Source: Proteiniclasticum aestuarii (lineage in GTDB: Bacteria; Bacillota; Clostridia; Clostridiales; Clostridiaceae). From it: DNA of 64,000 nucleotides. The position numbers and the translations under genes are program-made. The stretch is from assembly GCF_017368455.1 (NCBI RefSeq), contig NZ_JAFNJU010000003.1:223607-287606 (forward strand), given 5' to 3'. Of the stretch, positions 33,161 to 41,373 are shown one piece after another. Under the pieces are notes generated by a model. That model ran no database searches, was not told the origin of the DNA, and was given only the letters and a program-made list of their open reading frames with translations. Position 1 is the stretch's first letter. Each line of letters starts with the position of its first letter.

Positions 33161-34195
33161 ATGAAGACATTTAGTGAATATAAACTTAAGAATCTGACAC
33201 TGAAAAACAGGGTGGTCATGCCGCCCATGTGCATGAACATGGCGGAAGATGGCCATCCCACGGATTTCCACTACATCCACTATGGAAATGCGGCTCTGGG
33301 GGAAATCGGACTGATCATTGTGGAGGCTACGGGGGTAACGCCTGAGGGCAGAATTCTGGAAAGAGATCTGGGATTATGGAAAGACGATCAGATCGAAGGA
33401 CACCGAAGAATCGTGGATCTGGCAAAGAAGTATGGTTCCCATATTGGAATCCAGCTGGGTCATGCTGGCAGAAAATGCGGGATCTCATCGCTGACCACTC
33501 TGGCGCCGTCGGCCATCCGTTTCAGTGCGTCCTATCCGATGCCCAAGGAGATGACGACGGAAGATATCGAGCATATCAAAAAGGCGTTCAGAGATGCTGC
33601 TGCAAGAAGTGTGGAGGCGGGATATGAGCTCATTGAGCTTCACGGTGCCCACGGGTATCTCCTGCATGAGTTCCTGAGTCCTCTGACCAACAAGAGAACC
33701 GATGCATACGGTGGTTCAAGAGAAAACAGAGTAAGGCTGATTCAGGAAATCGCCGACACGGTTCGATCCGTGGTTCCGGAAGATTTCCCTGTGATTCTTC
33801 GCGTATCCGCTTCAGACTATATGGAAGGGGGAATTGATCTGGATGAGATGGTGGAGATCATCCATCTTCTGAAGGATCGGTTTGACATGATCCATGTGAG
33901 CTCAGGAGGTCTTGACGCGAATCAGCAGATTACGGTTTATCCCGGATATCAGGTGAAGTTCTCGGAAGTGATCAGAGAGAAGTGTCAGATTCCTACAATT
34001 ACCGTGGGGCTGATCACGGAAGTGGGACAGGTGGAAGAGATTCTCCAGCATGATCGGGCGGACCTGGTTGCCCTGGGAAGAATCCTTCTGAGAGATCCTT
34101 TTGTGCTGATCAATCAGGGACAGGGCATCATTGCACCTCTTTTCGCATACAGAAGAGGATTTCATGTAAACTGGGCGGAAAGAAACAGAAAGTAG
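33161..34195 (+). CDS. NADH:flavin oxidoreductase, Old Yellow Enzyme/NamA family
   Basis: A 344-residue FMN-dependent ene-reductase with a TIM-barrel: LKNRVVMPPMCM at the start, GIQLGHAGRKCG, HGAHGYLLHEFLSPLTNKRTD and ALGRILLRDP. YqjM/NamA-type enzymes of this length reduce activated C=C bonds and nitro groups and lack the extra Fe-S domain of 2,4-dienoyl-CoA reductase. No ribosome site lies at the normal distance; GAGGGG is about 22 bases away but would be about 7 if the intervening hairpin folds. Confidence 0.9.
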   Translation: MKTFSEYKLKNLTLKNRVVMPPMCMNMAEDGHPTDFHYIHYGNAALGEIGLIIVEATGVTPEGRILERDLGLWKDDQIEGHRRIVDLAKKYGSHIGIQLGHAGRKCGISSLTTLAPSAIRFSASYPMPKEMTTEDIEHIKKAFRDAAARSVEAGYELIELHGAHGYLLHEFLSPLTNKRTDAYGGSRENRVRLIQEIADTVRSVVPEDFPVILRVSASDYMEGGIDLDEMVEIIHLLKDRFDMIHVSSGGLDANQQITVYPGYQVKFSEVIREKCQIPTITVGLITEVGQVEEILQHDRADLVALGRILLRDPFVLINQGQGIIAPLFAYRRGFHVNWAERNRK

Positions 34196-34264
34196 AAATC
34201 CGAATGATGTATTTTGCTTATCCTGTCGTGTTGATGCAATCTGAGCCTATGGGGGGAGAAACAG

Positions 34265-34573
34265 ATGAAACATTCCGATCAGGTTTCTTTTGAGATGATC
34301 GCGAAAAATGGAGCTGCCAGATCTCTTTTTCTGGAAGCCATACAGGAAGCGAAGAAGGGAAAATTCAAAGAAGCCGCAATACTGATGGAAGATGGAGAAG
34401 CCATGCTTCTTGAAGGGCATGCGGTTCATGGGGAGCTTATCACGCAGGTTGCGCGCGGAGAGTCTGTGGAAATGGATCTGCTACTTGTCCATGCGGAGGA
34501 TCAGATGATGGCAGCTGAGATGTTCAAGCTGCTGGCCCGTGAGTTCATAGAACTCTACAGAAGAATAAAATAG
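34265..34573 (+). CDS. PTS lactose/cellobiose-type IIA component, copy 1
   Basis: A 102-residue all-helical IIA. It takes phosphate from HPr on the His of LLLVHAEDQMM (about residue 77) and passes it to IIB. It stands apart from IIB/IIC, 2.8 kb upstream of them, and by eye about 60 percent identical to the second IIA at 40959. GGGGGGA precedes the start and a strong terminator follows, so it is a single-gene unit. Confidence 0.9.
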   Translation: MKHSDQVSFEMIAKNGAARSLFLEAIQEAKKGKFKEAAILMEDGEAMLLEGHAVHGELITQVARGESVEMDLLLVHAEDQMMAAEMFKLLAREFIELYRRIK

Positions 34574-34601
34574 TGAAGATGCATAAATTGTGAATGAGAA
34601 A

Positions 34602-34629
34602 GCGATCCGGATCAGTCCGGATCGCTTTT
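34602..34629. terminator. Bidirectional terminator
   Basis: Arms GCGATCCGGA (34602-34611) and TCCGGATCGC (34616-34625) with loop TCAG, then TTTTA. The flanking AGAAA lets it also stop the convergent ChbG transcript. Confidence 0.9.
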
Positions 34630-34652
34630 ATTAATTTTCTCTTGCGTTTCCC

Positions 34653-35429
34653 TTATAGATTCATTCTGAAGTCCCGTACGTTTCCAAGCTGAACGTTCTG
34701 ATTGCGCAGTGCGCCCTGCACTGCTTCAGAAGTCAGGATGACCAGTTCTTTCACGCGATGGATGTTATAGCTGCTTCCGGTGTAGATGATGTCATCCATA
34801 TAGGCAGGGTGGCACATGAGCTCGACAACATCCTCTTCCTGAAAGTCATGGTTGCTCCTGAAATGGAGAAAGTAGTCTTCGCTGACGGCATCATGATAAA
34901 AATCAGCCAGTCCATGAAGAATCTGAGTCTTTTTCTTCCTGATCAGTTCGCGTTCCTCCTCTCCGTGATAGAGGGGAAGATATCTGATGGGGAGATCATA
35001 TTTTTCGGCAAGCGCCAGGGTGATTCCCATGACATCCCGATGAAGATGCAGATGATGATGTCCGTCCAGATGAGTGGGGGTCACCCCAAGACTTTTTATT
35101 CTTTCGATCTGAGCAGTCCATTCCAGGAGGAGCTGACCTGGATCGAGATCGATCTTCCGATGCTCTGGATGTTTCCGGAAGTATCCTTTTTCATCCACCA
35201 GAGAAGGGACAGCCTGAGGTGAAAGGACTGGCTTTCCTAGATCCAGTGTCAGATGGACGCCGATTCCCAGTCCGGGATATCTGGACGCTTCTTTAAGACC
35301 TTCTTCGAGATAGGCTCCGTTGGCTAGCGCTGTGGTGGATGTCAGAATTCCTTCCCGATGGGCTTTCAGGATGCCTAGATTCTGACCGGGCGAGAATCCG
35401 AAATCATCTCCGTTTACGATGAGCCTCAT
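34653..35429 (-). CDS. chbG: Carbohydrate deacetylase, ChbG/YdjC family
   Basis: A 258-residue deacetylase. RLIVNGDDFGFSPGQN carries the catalytic and metal Asp residues and THLDGHHHLHLHRDV the metal-binding His. E. coli ChbG removes one acetyl group from N,N'-diacetylchitobiose-6-phosphate so the inducer and GH4 enzyme can act; the GH4 gene overlaps it here by 4 bases, which repeats that pairing. The substrate could therefore be a phosphorylated chitooligosaccharide rather than plain cellobiose. Confidence 0.88.
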   Translation of the reverse strand: MRLIVNGDDFGFSPGQNLGILKAHREGILTSTTALANGAYLEEGLKEASRYPGLGIGVHLTLDLGKPVLSPQAVPSLVDEKGYFRKHPEHRKIDLDPGQLLLEWTAQIERIKSLGVTPTHLDGHHHLHLHRDVMGITLALAEKYDLPIRYLPLYHGEEERELIRKKKTQILHGLADFYHDAVSEDYFLHFRSNHDFQEEDVVELMCHPAYMDDIIYTGSSYNIHRVKELVILTSEAVQGALRNQNVQLGNVRDFRMNL

Positions 35430-36766
35430 GATTTATTCCTCAGGTTTTCTATGACCTCTCTGAACTGTGGAAGATAAGATTCATGAGCCAGAAGCAGTTC
35501 GTCAAGAACCAATCTTCCGATTTTTTCGCTCTGCACCAGAGGATTGGAGACCATGGCGACAAAAGCGTCTTCATACTTTCCGCTGAGGGCTGCTTTGCAG
35601 GTGAGTTTTTCAAAGGATTTCAGCTGCTGTACGATGCCCTCGGCACCCACTGGAAGAACGCCGGTAGCCAGTGGTATGGGGCCGTTTTTTGTGATAAGGG
35701 ACGAAATTTCCACTGCACAGTCATAGGGGAGCGAAGAGATGGCCCCCTTGTTTCGGGTATTCACCACCTGAATATCTCCCGTGTCATTGGCGATGGATGA
35801 AATGAGGTTGCATGCAGTATCACTATAATAGGCGCCGCCTCTCTTCTCCAGTTCTTCCGGTTTGTCTGCCAGATTTGCATCTTTATATTTCTCGAAAAGA
35901 GTTTTTTCCACTTCCATGACTTCGGTGGCTCTGGAAGCTCCTTTAGAGAAGTCTTCCAGCATATGAGCGAGCATTTCCTCCTTCTGGAAATAATATCTAT
36001 GATATGCACAGGGGATTGCACCCAGTCCCTTCAGGAACTCCGGTGACCAGGGCAGGTCCATGACATTTTTCATGTTCAGGGCGCTAGACCGGGTCACCAT
36101 GAGATCGAGGACCTCTTTTTTCACGGAAGTTCCGTCGAGAAATACATCAAGACCGAAGACCATATGGTTCAGGCCTGCCATATGAATTCGGACTCTTTCC
36201 TTCTCCACTTCAAGGATTTTCGAGACGCCCATCTCCATGCCGAAAGGCAGATTGCACACACCGATGAATCGATCCCAGTCCGAGTGATTAAGTACAGCCT
36301 CGGTGACAAGTCCTGCCGGATTTGTAAAGTTAATGATCCAGGCATCAGGGCAGAGATCTTTGCAGTCTCTTATGATGTCGAATATCACAGGAATGGTTCT
36401 CAATGCCTTGAACATGCCACCTGCCCCGTTGGTTTCCTGGCCTATGAGTCCGTGTTTCAGTGGGATGGATTCATCCTGAGCTCTGGCTTCAAGTCCACCT
36501 ACTCTCAGCTGCGTAGTGACAAAATCAGCATCCTTCAGTGCGTCTCTCCGGTTGAGAGAAGAATGGATCTCCATAGGAAGGCCAGCTTTCTTTACCATTC
36601 TACGGGCAAGCGCTGTGATGATTTTAAGCTTTTCTCTGCCTTCTTCGATATCCACCAGCCATAGCTCTCTTACAGGCAGCTCTTCATAGCGTATGATGAA
36701 ACCTTCTATGAGTTCGGGTGTGTAACTGGAGCCACCGCCGATGGTCACGACTTTATAAGTTTTCAT
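35426..36766 (-). CDS. 6-phospho-beta-glucosidase, GH4 family
   Basis: A 446-residue NAD- and metal-dependent glycosidase. VVTIGGGSSYTPEL is the NAD loop, INFTNPAGLVTEAVL, GVCNLPFG (metal-binding Cys) and GLNHMVFG (metal-binding His) the GH4 core. It hydrolyses 6-phospho-beta-glucosides or phosphorylated chitobiose (CelF/ChbF/LicH group). ATG 36766 lies 7 bases after GGAGG; a TTG 6 bases earlier is too close. First gene of GH4-chbG on the minus strand. Confidence 0.92.
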   Translation of the reverse strand: MKTYKVVTIGGGSSYTPELIEGFIIRYEELPVRELWLVDIEEGREKLKIITALARRMVKKAGLPMEIHSSLNRRDALKDADFVTTQLRVGGLEARAQDESIPLKHGLIGQETNGAGGMFKALRTIPVIFDIIRDCKDLCPDAWIINFTNPAGLVTEAVLNHSDWDRFIGVCNLPFGMEMGVSKILEVEKERVRIHMAGLNHMVFGLDVFLDGTSVKKEVLDLMVTRSSALNMKNVMDLPWSPEFLKGLGAIPCAYHRYYFQKEEMLAHMLEDFSKGASRATEVMEVEKTLFEKYKDANLADKPEELEKRGGAYYSDTACNLISSIANDTGDIQVVNTRNKGAISSLPYDCAVEISSLITKNGPIPLATGVLPVGAEGIVQQLKSFEKLTCKAALSGKYEDAFVAMVSNPLVQSEKIGRLVLDELLLAHESYLPQFREVIENLRNKS

Positions 36767-36829
36767 TTTCAATCCTCCATTTCCATGATTATTACTTTTT
36801 AATACGATTATACTAAATTATAGGTACAA

Positions 36830-36858
36830 ATTATAGTGATAGGAATAATTATTTTCAA
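36830..36858 (-). promoter_or_regulatory. Promoter of GH4-chbG
   Basis: Minus strand: -35 TTGAAA (36853-36858), 17-base spacer, -10 TATAAT (36830-36835). Two direct repeats AAATTATAG (36815-36823 and 36828-36836) overlap the -10. Confidence 0.7.
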
Positions 36859-36991
36859 GAATTATGAAATCTGATTTTTTTGCGTATGTTTTTATTAAAC
36901 GAGCAATCCATTATCAATATCTCTAAATTATTATGTAATAAGGCTTTTAATTTATAAAATACACATTTGTTAAACTTTATGCGTTTTTATA

Positions 36992-37055
36992 TTTACAATA
37001 TTTAATTGCTTCTGTATAATCAAATCATAAAGTTGTACCAATGAATTTATTGGTA
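36992..37055 (+). promoter_or_regulatory. Promoter and operator of the PTS operon
   Basis: -35 TTTACA (36992-36997), 17-base spacer, -10 TATAAT (37015-37020). From 37036 to 37055 lies TACCAAT-GAATTT-ATTGGTA, a 7-bp inverted repeat just downstream of the expected start, where a bound repressor would block transcription. The GntR/HutC gene at the end of the cluster is the natural candidate. Confidence 0.75.
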
Positions 37056-37103
37056 TTCATTTTTTAAATCTGTTGTAATCGATTGTATGTTTAAGGAGGA
37101 ATC

Positions 37104-37403
37104 ATGAAAATTTTATTAGTTTGTTCTGCAGGTATGTCCACCAGTCTTCTGGTGACAAAAATGAAGAAAGCAGCTGAAGGAAAAGGGATTGATGCTGAAA
37201 TTTTTGCGCTGAGCGCAGGAGAAGGCAAAAAAATACTGAAGAATGTGGATCTGGTTTTACTTGGACCCCAGGTAAGATTCATGAAGAATGAATTTGTCAA
37301 GCTGGCGGACGTACCGGTGGATGTCATCGATATGCTGGCTTATGGAAGAATGGAAGGGGAAAAGGTCCTGAATCAGGCGCTTGCTCTATTAGAGCAGAAG
37401 TAG
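37104..37403 (+). CDS. PTS cellobiose-type IIB component
   Basis: A 99-residue IIB with the phosphocysteine loop ILLVCSAGMSTSLLVTKM (Cys8), DLVLLGPQVRFM and the C-terminal helix. It passes phosphate from IIA to the sugar in IIC. AAGGAGG precedes the start. First gene of the main PTS operon IIB-IIC-DUF3284-small protein-GH1-IIA. Confidence 0.95.
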   Translation: MKILLVCSAGMSTSLLVTKMKKAAEGKGIDAEIFALSAGEGKKILKNVDLVLLGPQVRFMKNEFVKLADVPVDVIDMLAYGRMEGEKVLNQALALLEQK

Positions 37404-37481
37404 CGATATGGAACCTGATTCATGAGACGTCAATGAATTCAGGAGAAATATATATTAATCATATAACAGAAGGAGGTCAAC

Positions 37482-38822
37482 ATGAACCGTTTTATCAGCT
37501 TTCTTGAAGAAAAATTTGTGCCGGTAGCTGCAAAGATCGGTGGCCAGAAACACTTGGTGGCCATACGTGATTCCTTTGCAAGTCTAATGCCGCTTATCCT
37601 TGTAGGGGCTTTTGCAGTCCTCTTGAACAATGTGTTTTTCGTGCCATGGTCCTTGCTTGCCAGTTATATCGGGGAAGAAAGTGCATTCATCGTCTGGGCG
37701 AATACCAACCTTGCCCCACTGTTCTCTTTAATGGAAAGTGGAACTTTCGCAATCATCGCATTGGGTCTTACTTTCTCTATGGGTTACAACAGAGCTGTCA
37801 ATGAAGACAAAGACCCGTTATCAACAGGACTTATTTCCGTTGCATCTTTTGTGCTTCTTGGTGCACTAGCAAGAAACAATGAAGTCGTAGCCTCATGGGT
37901 GACGAATTTTCTGGGCGCACAGGGAATATTCATCGGACTACTGGTTGGTCTGATCACTCCTGAAATCTATTTTGCCATAGTCAGAAAAGACTGGGTCATC
38001 AAGATGCCTGATACTGTACCACCTGCTGTGGCAAAAGGATTTTCTGCTGTCATACCTGGTTTCATTGCAGTGTTTTTCTGGGCACTGGTTGCCTACATCT
38101 TTAATGTGGCAGCTGGCATGAATATTTTCACCTGGTTTGAAACCAATATAGCCGCTGGTCTTTCCGTTCTAGGTCAGAACATCATTTCCATCGTCTTTAT
38201 TTCCACGCTGATTCCGCTGCTGTGGTTCTTCGGTCTGCACGGTGCCAATATGCTGGAGGCCATCATGAGCCCTGTATATGGAACCATGGGGATTGAGAAC
38301 ATCACAAAGTTCTCCAATGGAATCAGAGCGGTAGGAACGGGTGCAGATGAGCTTGCTGTATGGGTAAGAGGTTCCTGGGATGCTTATGTGTTCATGGGTG
38401 GTTCCGGAGCTACGCTTCCGCTGATCATCGCGATTCTGGTGTTTTCGAAGGTGAAATCTCAGAAAGAGGTTGCCAAGCTTGGACTGCCACCTGGAATATT
38501 CATGATCAACGAACCCGTTCTGTTCGGTATTCCGATCGTACTGAATCCCGTCTACTTCATACCGTTCATTCTGGTACAGCCGATCCTGACACTTGTAGCT
38601 TTCTATGCTGCAAAAATCGGATTTGCAGGACCTATTGTCAACAGTGTTCCCTGGACAACTCCACCAATTCTCAATGCCTTCCTTGCAACCAACGGTTCAT
38701 GGGGTGCTGTAGGAGTTTCCATCATCAATCTCGTCATCGCCTTTGTAATCTATATGCCATTTGTCATGATTGCAAACCGATACGAAGAGCAGAGAGAAAT
38801 AGAAGAAGAGAAAATCGCATAA
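37482..38822 (+). CDS. PTS cellobiose/chitobiose-type IIC component
   Basis: A 446-residue membrane permease of the lactose/cellobiose family. It starts with RFISFLEEKFVPVAAKIGGQKHL, has about ten hydrophobic helices, FFGLHGANMLEAIMSP and the sugar-binding FMINEPVLFGIPIVLNP with the conserved Glu. It imports and phosphorylates a beta-linked disaccharide with IIA and IIB. Confidence 0.95.
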   Translation: MNRFISFLEEKFVPVAAKIGGQKHLVAIRDSFASLMPLILVGAFAVLLNNVFFVPWSLLASYIGEESAFIVWANTNLAPLFSLMESGTFAIIALGLTFSMGYNRAVNEDKDPLSTGLISVASFVLLGALARNNEVVASWVTNFLGAQGIFIGLLVGLITPEIYFAIVRKDWVIKMPDTVPPAVAKGFSAVIPGFIAVFFWALVAYIFNVAAGMNIFTWFETNIAAGLSVLGQNIISIVFISTLIPLLWFFGLHGANMLEAIMSPVYGTMGIENITKFSNGIRAVGTGADELAVWVRGSWDAYVFMGGSGATLPLIIAILVFSKVKSQKEVAKLGLPPGIFMINEPVLFGIPIVLNPVYFIPFILVQPILTLVAFYAAKIGFAGPIVNSVPWTTPPILNAFLATNGSWGAVGVSIINLVIAFVIYMPFVMIANRYEEQREIEEEKIA

Positions 38823-38846
38823 TCAATCATGCAGTGACAATTACTA

Positions 38847-38875
38847 TAGTCCCAGATGCAAACTGGGACTATTCT
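38847..38875 (+). terminator. Weak hairpin after IIC
   Basis: Arms TAGTCCCAG (38847-38855) and CTGGGACTA (38863-38871), then TTCTT. The tail is weak, so it may only reduce read-through into DUF3284 and GH1. Confidence 0.5.
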
Positions 38876-38897
38876 TGATACAAGAGGTGATGAATAG

Positions 38898-39317
38898 GTG
38901 GAAAAGGAAATTCTGATCTACAGAAATATTGAGGACGTCTATCAGAAAGTGGAAGACACATTAAGGAAAACCTTTAAAGTCAAAGGGAAGCTTATGGGTG
39001 CTGAGCATCTGCATAAGATGCCCACCATGAAAGGAGAAGTGAGGATCAGGCAGGTTGTTTCCAGAGAAGAGAAGAACAAAACCCTTTCTTTTGACTCTTT
39101 CTGGGGTCAGGATAAGGTGGTTACAACCTATTCCTTCAGAGAAGACGGGCCAGATTTCACATACGTGAAACTGGAAGAACAGGCTTACAGCGTATCAGCT
39201 TTAAGAAAGTACAATTATATGCTCATGAGTCTGCCTGTACTTCGAAGAGGATCCATGAAGAAACTGAATCAGCAGCTGTACAACTTGAAAGAGATCATAG
39301 AAGGTGAGAACAAATGA
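38898..39317 (+). CDS. DUF3284 family protein
   Basis: A 139-residue protein that fits DUF3284, a family found next to cellobiose PTS and phospho-glucosidase genes in Firmicutes, role unknown. The central beta strands (GEVRIRQVV, NKTLSFDSFWGQDKVVTTYSF) suggest a lipocalin- or START-like cup. GTG start with AGAGGTGA upstream; the next gene starts inside its stop (ATGA). Confidence 0.75.
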   Translation: MEKEILIYRNIEDVYQKVEDTLRKTFKVKGKLMGAEHLHKMPTMKGEVRIRQVVSREEKNKTLSFDSFWGQDKVVTTYSFREDGPDFTYVKLEEQAYSVSALRKYNYMLMSLPVLRRGSMKKLNQQLYNLKEIIEGENK

Positions 39318-39535
39318 TAATAATAAATATGCCCCTGAAAAGAGACTTTGTGATAAAGCTTCTGGATGGAAAGAACATAGAAGGAATTGACTATCGATTT
39401 CTGAAGCAGGAAAGCATGAAACTGTATTTTGAGGTTAGTGAAGAGTCAGAAAGAGCCGCTTCTGTCGCTAAAGCCGCCATTAAAAAATCAGAGCTGGGAC
39501 CAGCACTGTTCTTCATGGTGGAACATGTCAGGTAG
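39314..39535 (+). CDS. Small protein of unknown function in the PTS operon
   Basis: A 73-residue alpha/beta protein that I do not recognise. Its start overlaps the DUF3284 stop by ATGA and its end overlaps the GH1 start by 11 bases, which supports real translation. The N-terminal MIIINMPLKRDFVIKLLDGK and the Ala/Lys-rich helix near residue 50 are the only features. Confidence 0.6.
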   Translation: MIIINMPLKRDFVIKLLDGKNIEGIDYRFLKQESMKLYFEVSEESERAASVAKAAIKKSELGPALFFMVEHVR

Positions 39536-40949
39536 GTTTCCGGAAGAGTTTCTCTTTGGCAGTGCATCCGCGGCATATCAGGTGGAAGGTGCATACAAGG
39601 AAGACGGAAAAGGAGATTCCATCTGGGACAACTGGGTGAGAATGGAAGGAAAGACCTATAAGGGAACCAACGGAGATGTGGCAACGGATCACTATCACAG
39701 GTTCAGAGAAGATGTGAGACTTATGAAGGAAATGGGACTGAAAGCATATCGCTTTTCCGTATCCTGGACGAGAATTCTTCCTGAAGGAAGAGGTCGGATT
39801 GAAAAGAAGGGACTGGATTTCTATCATCAGCTCATTGATGAACTTCTCGAGCATGGGATTGAGCCTGTTCTTACAATATATCATTGGGATCTGCCGCAGA
39901 CGCTGCAGGATGAATATGGCGGATGGGAATCCAGACGCATCATTGATGATTTTACGGAATATGCGAAAGTTCTTTTCGAAGCTTTTGGAAAGAAAGTGAA
40001 ATACTGGATTGTACTGAATGAACCTAATATATTCACCCAGCTGGGCTATCTCCTGGCGCTGCATCCTCCAGGGAAGAAAGATATGAAGCTGTATCTGAAA
40101 ACTTATCATATTACAGCGCTTGCCCATGCCCATGTGATCAAAGCCTATAAAGAAGGCGGATATGATGGTCTTATAGGATCCTCCATAGCCTACACACCGG
40201 GATATGCAGCCTCAGACGAGGAAGCGGACCAGGAGGCCAGAAGAAGATATTATGATACTGTCTGCTGGTGGATCATGGACGTTTTCTACAAGGGGGAATA
40301 TCCTGCATGGGGATATGAGGAGTTCAAACGCAGAGGCATCGCACCGGAGGTGACGGAAGAGGATACCGCCATTTTAAAAGAAGGTGCAGCGCTTTCTGAT
40401 TTCATCGGAATCAACTATTATCAGAGCGCGATGCTTGCCCATAATCCCATAGATGGAGTGGGACTCACGGATTTCAACGTTTCCGGAGAAAAAGGGGATT
40501 TCAGGGAATCAGGGGTTCCAGGTCTTTACAGGCAGGTGTTTAACCCGAATGTGGAATATACGGACTGGGATTGGTCCATCGATCCGGATGGACTAAGGGT
40601 GGCGCTGGTGGAGATCTCAGAAAGATATGAGAAGCCGGTGTTCATTTCTGAAAACGGCATCGGTGCCTTCGACGAGCTGGATGAGGATAAAGTCCATGAT
40701 GATTACAGGATAGAATATCTGAGAGGGCATATTAGAGCCTGTCATGAATCCATGAAGGAAGGGGTGGACCTTATAGGATACTGCACCTGGTCCTTCACGG
40801 ATCTTCTCAGCTGGCTCAACGGATATCAGAAAAGATATGGATTTGTGTATATCGATTTTAAAGATGAGAAACTGCCGAGAATAAAAAAAGACTCCTTCTC
40901 GTTCTATGAGGAAGTCATCAGAACCCGAGGAGAAAACTGTATAAAGTGA
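39525..40949 (+). CDS. 6-phospho-beta-glucosidase, GH1 family
   Basis: A 474-residue retaining beta-glycosidase. FPEEFLFGSASAAYQVEGA is the GH1 N-terminal signature, IVLNEPNIFTQ contains the acid/base Glu and PVFISENGIGAFDE the nucleophile Glu. Near the end, SFTDLLSWLNGYQKRYGFVYIDF is the region with Ser, Lys and Tyr that bind the 6-phosphate. It cleaves the phosphorylated disaccharide delivered by the PTS. The ATG at 39525 lies in the preceding gene; the long open frame before it is not coding. Confidence 0.95.
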   Translation: MSGRFPEEFLFGSASAAYQVEGAYKEDGKGDSIWDNWVRMEGKTYKGTNGDVATDHYHRFREDVRLMKEMGLKAYRFSVSWTRILPEGRGRIEKKGLDFYHQLIDELLEHGIEPVLTIYHWDLPQTLQDEYGGWESRRIIDDFTEYAKVLFEAFGKKVKYWIVLNEPNIFTQLGYLLALHPPGKKDMKLYLKTYHITALAHAHVIKAYKEGGYDGLIGSSIAYTPGYAASDEEADQEARRRYYDTVCWWIMDVFYKGEYPAWGYEEFKRRGIAPEVTEEDTAILKEGAALSDFIGINYYQSAMLAHNPIDGVGLTDFNVSGEKGDFRESGVPGLYRQVFNPNVEYTDWDWSIDPDGLRVALVEISERYEKPVFISENGIGAFDELDEDKVHDDYRIEYLRGHIRACHESMKEGVDLIGYCTWSFTDLLSWLNGYQKRYGFVYIDFKDEKLPRIKKDSFSFYEEVIRTRGENCIK

Positions 40950-40958
40950 GGAATGGAA

Positions 40959-41267
40959 ATGGAAGGATTAGAACTGATCTGCTTTGAAATGATTGCAGCC
41001 AATGGCTCCGCGAGATCGTATTTCATGGAAGCCATCGCTGCAGCAAAAGACGGCGATTTCACTGAGGCCGCAGCGCTGATGGAAGAAGGAGAGAAAATGC
41101 TTGAAGAAGGGCACCATGCCCATGGAAATCTGCTTTCTCAGGAAGCGGGTGGCGACAAGGTGAAGGTGGACCTTCTGCTGATCCATGCGGAAGATCAGAT
41201 GATGTCCGCAGAGACATTCAGAATCATGGCAGGCGAGATCATAGAGATATACAGCCGCCTGAAATAG
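40959..41267 (+). CDS. PTS lactose/cellobiose-type IIA component, copy 2
   Basis: A 102-residue IIA with the phospho-His block LLLIHAEDQMMSAE, in the same operon as IIB, IIC and GH1. ATG 40959 has GAGGA at about 8 bases; the ATG at 40953 is too close to it. Having its own IIA makes the operon self-sufficient, so the separate copy at 34265 is redundant or serves another IIB. Confidence 0.9.
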   Translation: MEGLELICFEMIAANGSARSYFMEAIAAAKDGDFTEAAALMEEGEKMLEEGHHAHGNLLSQEAGGDKVKVDLLLIHAEDQMMSAETFRIMAGEIIEIYSRLK

Positions 41268-41303
41268 ATCTGTTTATCTGGAACACATATTGAGCAGGTG
41301 GTC

Positions 41304-41331
41304 TTGTAACCTTTCATCAATAAGATATAAT
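41304..41331 (+). promoter_or_regulatory. Promoter of the HutC-type regulator
   Basis: -35 TTGTAA (41304-41309), 16-base spacer, -10 TATAAT (41326-41331). Confidence 0.6.
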
Positions 41332-41373
41332 TTAAGGAAAGAGATCAAAAGAAACGTGCAGGAGGAATTCGGG

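Noticed and set aside
39429..39524. Upstream extension of the GH1 frame
   Set aside because: It lies within the 73-residue gene in another frame; the GH1 family N-terminus (FPEEFLFG) begins right after ATG 39525.
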